DNA of 11,165 nucleotides. Origin: an uncultured Verrucomicrobiota bacterium (GTDB lineage Bacteria > Verrucomicrobiota > Verrucomicrobiia > Chthoniobacterales > SZAS-18). Under the pieces are notes generated by a model that worked only from the letters and a program-made list of their open reading frames with translations, searched no databases and was not told where the DNA came from. The stretch covers positions 1 to 11,165 of the forward strand of contig CALMOL010000179.1 of NCBI GenBank assembly GCA_937871685.1, in the 5' to 3' direction. Below are positions 6,362-11,165 of this stretch, in pieces. The stretch's first letter is position 1, and each line of letters begins with the position of its first letter. Made by a program: the position numbers and the translations under genes.

Positions 6362-6524
6362 GCTTGCGGAAGGCCTTTATGGAATGCGGGGGCTTGCTCC
6401 CGCTCTTATCACGGCAGCGCAACCGTCCGCGACCGCGGCATCCTGTTCGGCGGCGCCGCTTTGGTCCAAGAGCGTGTTGAAAGCGGGAGCAAGCCCCCAC
6501 ACTCCATAAAGGCCTTCCGCAAGC
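6362..6524. repeat. 163-bp palindromic REPIN/MITE-like element
   Basis: The arms 6362-6404 and 6482-6524 are 43 bp and differ at two positions, with a 77-nt spacer. Weaker pairing continues inward to about 6413 and 6473, and the spacer has its own GCGGC/GCCGC stem. Within each arm GGGAGCAAGCCCC forms a small hairpin, as in bacterial REP sequences, so the whole resembles two inverted REPs (a REPIN). Each arm reads MECGGLLPL from an ATG on its outward-to-inward strand. The element begins directly after the stop codon of the fusion gene and ends 14 bp before the stop of the convergent SWIM gene. It could limit read-through from both sides, but no T-tract follows. No RAYT-type transposase is present in the window. 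Confidence 0.88.
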
Positions 6525-6538
6525 CGGCTTCCCTCTGC

Positions 6539-9439
6539 TCACAGCAGCTTGGCGAGCCGGCGGCCGGTCGGGGAATTGGGCGCGAACGTGGTGCCCCGCC
6601 CAGCGAGCGCGCGGCGCAGGGCCTCGGCGAGCGGCGGCAGGCCGGCGGAAAGCTTGAGCAGCAGCGCGGCTCGCGTCACGCCGGGCTCATCGAGCGGATC
6701 GGGCAGCCGCGCCAGGAAAACGGGGAGCGTCTCGTCGGCCGGGAGTCCCGTGACCACCTGCTGGCCGGCGACGCGCGCGGCCAGCTCGGGGCGCGCCTCG
6801 ACGCGGTCGAGCAGCGCCGGCAGGATCGAGGGGCCGATGTTCCGCAGGCTCTCCGCGATGACGCCGGGTTTCCACGTTTCCTCGAAGGCGTCGAGCAAGG
6901 GGGCGTTGCTTCGGCGGTCGCCGAGCAGCCCGAGGGCGGTGGCGGCCTCGCGCGCGTCGTCGTCGTTGTCCCGGCGCTGCCGGAGGCGCGCGATGAGTGG
7001 CTCGGCGGCGTCCACGTCGAGCAGAAGGGCCTGCGCGGCCCACGCGGCGCGGCGCACCTCGCGGGAGGGATCGCTCGCGGCGAGCTGGCGCACCGGCGGA
7101 AGGGCGGCGAGCACGCCGCGCTCTCCGAGCCGGCGCAGGGCGTTGACGCGGTCTTCGCGGTTGGCGGCGAGCAGGCCGTCGAGCATTTCGGGCGGCACCG
7201 GGTCCGGCTTTCCCCAAAGGCATTGCCGCGCGAAGGCCCGCAGCGCGGGATCGAGCTGGCGGCCGACCTTCGACATCATTACCTCGAGCCCGGAAGCTTT
7301 CGAGCAATCAATGAGGAGGACGCGCGCTTCCGGCGTGGTCAGACGCGAGAGGACGCGGAGGGCGGACATCTTGGCCACCCGCGCGCCGACGGTGTGCTGA
7401 CTCATCATGCTCCACGAGCGGTTGCCGGTGCAGGAGGTAAGAATTTCCCGCGCGCGCTCCAGGGCGAGCGCCGGATGCCGCGCATAAACCTCGGCGACAA
7501 GGACCGTGAGGCTGCCGTCCGACCACAGCGTGTGGGCGAGCCGGCCCAGATCCTCGGCCGAACAGGCCGCCAGCGAGCGGGCCACCACGACCGCGCGCTC
7601 GTGCCGACCGAGGCCATCGCGCCCGAGGCGATCGAGCAGCTCGTCCGCCGGCCACGTTTCTCCCGGCGCGCGCACGTGGATGGACGGGTGCAGCGGCGAT
7701 GCGGTCATTTGCGCGCGGTCCACGGCGCGCACGCCGGCGAGCCGCGCCAGCCCGAGGCCGAAGACCTGGTGGAGCTTGATGGCATCGTCGAGCTTGTCGG
7801 CCGGGTCGGGGCGCGCGGCCAAGTCGGTGAGCAAAGCGGCCGGCTTGGCGAGGTTCAACTCGCCCAGGCGCGCAGCCCACGGCGCGGCCCGGCGCGCGTC
7901 GAGGCTGCCCAGGCCCTCCGCGAGGGCCTCCGCCATTTCCTCGCGCACCTCGCCCAGGATCACCGCGCCGGGCGAAACGCCCAGCTCGCGCGCGCTTTCC
8001 AGCCAGCGCCGGCGGACGGGCGCCGGCTCCGGTTTGGCGCCGGCGCGTTCGCGCCGGGCGGAGGGATCATCCGTCGCCACCGGCACCAGCTCCAGCGCGC
8101 CGCCGCGGCGGAGCAGGACCGCGTGGGGAAAGAGCGCGGGCAGCGCGCCGTCGATCATCATGTCGCCCAGCAGCGCGACCAGCTCCGCTTCCGCCAGCGC
8201 GCTGGTGAGCAGCGCCTCGGCGTCCGCGTCGGCGGGCAGGGCGAGCGCGTGGCCGTCGGCGTCGAGCGCGAAGAGCCGGCCAGCGTCCGCGCAGAGGGTG
8301 TCGCAGGCAAGCCCCACGGGCAGGAGGTCCGGCGCGAAGGGGTCCTTGCGCTGTTCCTGGAGCGCGGCGAGGGCGGCGCGCACGCTGGGCACGAGGCGCG
8401 CCGTGAGCGCTTCCAGCGCGGGCGTGTCCAGCGGCGCCACCGCGCCCTTTTCGGTGATTTCCAAGCGTCCCGGCGGGAAGCCCGGGTAGCGGGAGCCCGC
8501 CGCGCCGCGCAAAGCGAGCCCTTGGTAGGAGGCCTTCGGGGCGGTGCGCTTGGCGAGGAAGGCGGGAAGGATTTGCTTTTCGGAGTAGTGCGCGCCGTCG
8601 CGCAAGTCGAGGAAGCGGCTCTCGCGGATGGAAAAATCGTCGGCGGTGACGGCGTGGCGGAAGGAATATTCCACGAGGTCCAGCCCGTTGACCGGCTGCC
8701 GGTCCTTCTTGCCCCAGGTCCGGCCGATGAGTTCCTCGACGTGCTCGGGCTTGAGCGCATCGCCGCCGTCCAGGTGCTTCGCGATGCGTTTCGCGCTGAG
8801 AAGGAGGTCGCCGAGCGCGGCGGCGTATTCCGCAGGGTCGAAGGCCGCGTAATGGCGCGCCGCGACCGTGAGCAGCCTGGCGAGCTCGAGCGTCCGCGCG
8901 CTGAGCCGGCGCAGCCCCTCCGCGCGCAGCGTTTCGGCGAGGGCGCGCACCTGCTCGGCGCGCTCGGCCGCGATGGCGCCCACGCCGGCGACGGCCAGCT
9001 CTCGCACCAGCGTGAGCACCTGCTCCACGCCGGAGCGCAGGAGCGCGTTCTTGTCGGTCTTGGCGCGCTTGGGCGCGATCCGGCGCGGCTCGCCGGGCTC
9101 GGTCCCGGCGGGCGGCGCGGCGGGCGCCTCGGCCACCGCGAAGCCTGCGGGGTCGCGCGCCCAGGCGACCAGCAGGGCCGCCGCGTGCTTGCAGAACGGC
9201 CGCGTCCGCGCCGCCATGCACGAGCAGCGACCGCGCGGGCCCTTCTCCTCGAAAACGATTTGCGGCCGGTAGGGCGCGGCGCCGCTGCCGGCGGCTTCGG
9301 CGAAGAGCTTGCTGCCGTGGCGCGCGAAGTGCGCGAGGCCGCCCCGGTCGAGGATCTGCGTGCCCTTGGCGAGCTCGGCCGGGTCGGTGACGACGACCCG
9401 AAGCTCCGCCAGGGTGATGGGACGCGGCTCGTCGTTCAT
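6539..9439 (-). CDS. SWIM zinc-finger protein with C-terminal HEAT repeats
   Basis: This encodes 966 residues. A SWIM zinc finger (C-x-C, eight residues, C-x-H) lies at C72, C74, C83 and H85 (CSCMAARTRPFCKH). SWIM domains bind zinc and mediate DNA or protein contacts. A basic, Pro-rich linker follows at about 100-125, then a long mostly helical Ala/Leu-rich region. The part from about 760 to 930 shows HEAT-like helical repeats (DRVNALRRLGERG, SREVRRAAWAAQALL, DAREAATALGLLGD, GVIAESLRNIGPSIL). No catalytic motif is visible. The chosen start MNDEPRPITL overlaps the stop of the VWA gene as ATGA, with a weak AAGAAG upstream. An in-frame ATG 48 bases earlier, inside the VWA gene, is less likely. 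SWIM, VWA and MoxR-ATPase genes occur together in yehLMPQ-type loci, so it is probably a partner of a MoxR/VWA chaperone-like complex. The biological role is unknown. Confidence 0.87.
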   Translation of the reverse strand: MNDEPRPITLAELRVVVTDPAELAKGTQILDRGGLAHFARHGSKLFAEAAGSGAAPYRPQIVFEEKGPRGRCSCMAARTRPFCKHAAALLVAWARDPAGFAVAEAPAAPPAGTEPGEPRRIAPKRAKTDKNALLRSGVEQVLTLVRELAVAGVGAIAAERAEQVRALAETLRAEGLRRLSARTLELARLLTVAARHYAAFDPAEYAAALGDLLLSAKRIAKHLDGGDALKPEHVEELIGRTWGKKDRQPVNGLDLVEYSFRHAVTADDFSIRESRFLDLRDGAHYSEKQILPAFLAKRTAPKASYQGLALRGAAGSRYPGFPPGRLEITEKGAVAPLDTPALEALTARLVPSVRAALAALQEQRKDPFAPDLLPVGLACDTLCADAGRLFALDADGHALALPADADAEALLTSALAEAELVALLGDMMIDGALPALFPHAVLLRRGGALELVPVATDDPSARRERAGAKPEPAPVRRRWLESARELGVSPGAVILGEVREEMAEALAEGLGSLDARRAAPWAARLGELNLAKPAALLTDLAARPDPADKLDDAIKLHQVFGLGLARLAGVRAVDRAQMTASPLHPSIHVRAPGETWPADELLDRLGRDGLGRHERAVVVARSLAACSAEDLGRLAHTLWSDGSLTVLVAEVYARHPALALERAREILTSCTGNRSWSMMSQHTVGARVAKMSALRVLSRLTTPEARVLLIDCSKASGLEVMMSKVGRQLDPALRAFARQCLWGKPDPVPPEMLDGLLAANREDRVNALRRLGERGVLAALPPVRQLAASDPSREVRRAAWAAQALLLDVDAAEPLIARLRQRRDNDDDAREAATALGLLGDRRSNAPLLDAFEETWKPGVIAESLRNIGPSILPALLDRVEARPELAARVAGQQVVTGLPADETLPVFLARLPDPLDEPGVTRAALLLKLSAGLPPLAEALRRALAGRGTTFAPNSPTGRRLAKLL

Positions 9440-10629
9440 GGCTTCTTTTGGAGCAGGTGGTCGTAGGGCTGATTCTTGAGGATGCACTCCATCACCTGGA
9501 TGAGGAGGCGCGGCGTGGCGCCGAAGCAGTGCACGCCAAGCGCGACGAGGCGCGCCGCCAGCTCGTGGTCGTAGCTCGGCTGGCCGGCGTCGGAAAGCTT
9601 CAGCAGCACGATCGCCTTCACCTTCGACTCCACGAGCTGCCGCATCCGCAGGAGGAACTGCTCGGTGTCGCCCGCGGTGTGGAAGAGGTCCGTGATGAGC
9701 AGCAGAATGGTCTTCTCCGGGCGCTCGAGGAAATTTTCCTGCGCGAAGGCGACCGCGCGGTTGAAGTCCTCCGCGCCGCCGAGCTGCGCCGCGAACAGCA
9801 CGTCCACCGGGTCCGTGAGCATCGGCGTCATGTCCACGACGGTGTCGTGGTTGAAGTAAGCCAGGCGCGTGCGGAGCACATCGAGCGACGCGAAGATGGC
9901 CGCCATGATCGCGCTATAGACCACGCTCACGGCCATGGAGCCGGACTGATCCACGAGGATGGCGACCTCCCACTCGTGCTGGCGCCGCTGGTTGGCGAGG
10001 AAGGAGAAGCGCTCCGGGACGAGCCGGCGGTGCTTGGCGTCCCAGGTATGAAGGTTGCGCGCGATGGTGCGCTTCCAGTCGAGGTTGCGCGCGACCTTGA
10101 GGGGAGAGCGGGAATTGCGCCGCACCGCGCCGAGCAAAGCGGTGCGGGTCTCGGTGGCGAGCTTGCGGCGGAGGTCGTCCACCACCTCGCGCACGATGCC
10201 CCGTGCGATCTCGCGCGCCTCGTCCGGCACGAGCGCGCGCGCCGAGAGGAGCGTGGCGACGAGGTCCACGTTCTTGTCGAGGTAGGGCAGCGTTTCGGGC
10301 TCGAAAAGGAGGCGGGTGAGGCCCTTCCTCTCGATCGCGTCCTTCTGCACCAGGGCGATTGTCTCGCCGTCGAAGAACCGCCGGACGCGCTCCAGCCAGC
10401 GCGGCAGGTAGGCGGTCAGCCGGCCGGGGGCGACCGAGCCATAGACGAAGCCCAGCGTCTCGTCGAGCTCGCCGGCCTCCTCCGCGTCGTCGAGGCCGCA
10501 GCTCGCCTCCAGCGCCATCCCCTGCGCGGCGCACAGGCCGCCGAGGGCGAAGCGCCCGTCGGTGCGCTCGGCTTCCTCGCCGAGCGCGAGGCGCCAGCGG
10601 AGCAGGCTTGCGGCGTCGTCCGGGTTCAT
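9436..10629 (-). CDS. VWA-domain protein (YehP-like, MoxR-associated)
   Basis: This encodes 397 residues and is cytoplasmic, with no signal peptide or membrane segment. The N-terminal ~215 residues are helical and acidic/basic. The von Willebrand factor A domain begins at EVAILVDQSGSMAVS with the metal-ion-dependent adhesion site D227-x-S229-x-S231, and LLITDLF supplies D314. The segment where most relatives have GGTD reads QLGGAEDFNRA (282-292), so the usual metal-binding Thr is not evident. The domain ends near residue 375, and the tail NQPYDHLLQKKP is basic. Length and layout match E. coli YehP-type proteins, which accompany MoxR AAA+ ATPases of the YehL group and probably act as adaptors for them. 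Both ends overlap their neighbours by ATGA (10626-10629 and 9436-9439), indicating translational coupling in one operon. The assignment to VWA is firm, while the exact partner set is inferred. Confidence 0.92.
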   Translation of the reverse strand: MNPDDAASLLRWRLALGEEAERTDGRFALGGLCAAQGMALEASCGLDDAEEAGELDETLGFVYGSVAPGRLTAYLPRWLERVRRFFDGETIALVQKDAIERKGLTRLLFEPETLPYLDKNVDLVATLLSARALVPDEAREIARGIVREVVDDLRRKLATETRTALLGAVRRNSRSPLKVARNLDWKRTIARNLHTWDAKHRRLVPERFSFLANQRRQHEWEVAILVDQSGSMAVSVVYSAIMAAIFASLDVLRTRLAYFNHDTVVDMTPMLTDPVDVLFAAQLGGAEDFNRAVAFAQENFLERPEKTILLLITDLFHTAGDTEQFLLRMRQLVESKVKAIVLLKLSDAGQPSYDHELAARLVALGVHCFGATPRLLIQVMECILKNQPYDHLLQKKP

Positions 10630-11165
10630 AGGAGGTCGTCGAGGTCGTCCAGCGCGGCGGCCACCGCGCCGCCCATTTCTTTCAGCGCGGCCGCGTCCGG
10701 CGCGGCGAGCATCGCCTTCGCGTCCGCGCCGCTCTCGCGCAGGCCGACCACCTGCTCCAGCAGGAAGCGCCGCTCGCTCGCGCCCAGGTCCGCAAAGGCG
10801 CGGCGCAGGGCCGGCAGCGCCGCGCGGAACTGGTCTGCCGGCAGGCCGGCGAGAAATCCGTCGCGCGCGGCGACGATGGCGCGGTTCTTCACGAGCACGA
10901 GCGCGTTCACCGAGAGGAATCCTTCCAAAAACGCCGCCGCGCGCGCGGGCTCGATCACGTCGCCCACGCGCCGGGCGAGCAGCGCGAGCGCCTCGAAGAC
11001 GAGGAGGTGATTCTTGTGCTGCCAGAGCTGGTTGCTGATGAGGAAAAATTGATCCGGCAAATGATACTTCGTCTGCACCGCCTGCGGACTGCCGGCATAG
11101 GGCACGTGCACCATCTTGAGGCCGGACATCTGCGTGAAGAGTTCGCCCGCCAGATGCTGCGAGGT
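10626..11165 (-). CDS. C-terminal part of probable MoxR/VWA partner (DUF5682-like), with a mosaic 5' part
   Basis: The frame is open at the right edge, so the gene is partial: 179 codons here and no start visible. The last ~113 residues (from VGDVIEP, about 10967 downward) include AAAFLEGFL, RDGFLAGLPADQFRAALP and LRRAFADLGASERRFLLEQV. They end DDLDDLL and resemble, from memory, the C-terminus of DUF5682 proteins found between MoxR and VWA genes. Its TGA overlaps the VWA start codon (ATGA). The sequence upstream does not fit this. About 11073-11165 reads SQHLAGELFTQMSGLKMVHVPY (split here for reference: HLAGELF, then MVHVPYAGSP), typical of TctC/Bug solute-binding proteins. About 10968-11072 reads KYHLPDQFFLISNQLWQHKN, typical of GT4 glycosyltransferases. 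The frame is therefore either chimeric or rearranged. The C-terminal assignment is moderate and the 5' portion should not be trusted as one protein. Confidence 0.5.
   Translation of the reverse strand, partial: TSQHLAGELFTQMSGLKMVHVPYAGSPQAVQTKYHLPDQFFLISNQLWQHKNHLLVFEALALLARRVGDVIEPARAAAFLEGFLSVNALVLVKNRAIVAARDGFLAGLPADQFRAALPALRRAFADLGASERRFLLEQVVGLRESGADAKAMLAAPDAAALKEMGGAVAAALDDLDDLL

Noticed and set aside
6379..6480. Small protein starting MECGGLLPL
   Set aside because: It is only the translation of a palindromic repeat arm. The same peptide start appears on the other strand from the other arm.
6362..6538. Classical intrinsic terminator
   Set aside because: The stem is long and strong, but the 77-nt loop and the absence of a T-run on either side do not fit. 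I call it a repeat that may or may not end transcription.
6461..9466. 1001-codon open frame on the plus strand opposite the SWIM/HEAT gene
   Set aside because: It is a mirror frame of a GC-rich gene. Its translation is Arg/Gly/Glu/Ala-rich without any domain, and it starts inside the palindromic repeat. The minus-strand frame has the SWIM motif and coupled start.
9437..9487. Earlier ATG (9487) as start of the SWIM gene
   Set aside because: It lies 48 bases inside the VWA gene and adds residues without family character. The ATGA overlap at 9436-9439 repeats the pattern of the preceding junction.
9448..11010. 520-codon plus-strand frame opposite the VWA gene
   Set aside because: It has no recognisable motif and low-complexity composition, while the opposite strand encodes a clear VWA domain.

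Overview
The window is GC-rich DNA from a Gram-negative bacterium. It carries LPS-assembly enzymes (a lipid A-type acyltransferase and an ADP-heptose glycosyltransferase) and two exported proteins. Several inverted-repeat families sit between and inside genes. From memory, and not from a search, repeats that translate as 'LECGGKR…' or 'MECGGLLPL…', arrays of CGCAGATT, and arrays of GGATGGA are common in Verrucomicrobiota genomes. A verrucomicrobial origin is therefore my best inference.

Layout: (a) 1-80 is a repeat or hairpin fragment. (b) 81-2854 is a minus-strand block with asnS (asparaginyl-tRNA synthetase), a Uma2/DUF820 nuclease-fold gene and an unrecognised probable lipoprotein. (c) 2855-3172 is a divergent intergenic region mostly filled by a roughly 209-bp inverted repeat with CAGATT-rich arms. 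(d) 3173-6361 is a plus-strand pair: an exported protein of unknown function, then a 756-residue fusion of an LpxL/HtrB-type acyltransferase with a WaaF-type heptosyltransferase. GGATGGA heptad repeats form the start, the inter-domain linker and an internal insertion of this fusion. (e) 6362-6524 is a 163-bp REPIN- or MITE-like palindromic element filling the convergent junction. (f) 6539-11165 is a minus-strand operon: the C-terminal end of a probable DUF5682-like partner, a VWA-domain protein and a SWIM zinc-finger/HEAT-repeat protein. Both junctions are 4-bp ATGA overlaps. This arrangement resembles the MoxR-associated yehLMPQ-type loci, and the expected MoxR ATPase would lie beyond the right edge.

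Two things deserve most attention. First, a repeat family appears to have entered one LPS gene in frame and to have welded two enzymes of outer-membrane synthesis into one reading frame. Second, the last roughly 200 bp at the right edge read like pieces of two unrelated families (a TctC/Bug-like solute-binding protein and a GT4 glycosyltransferase) joined to the end of the VWA partner gene. That suggests either an assembly chimera or a real rearrangement.
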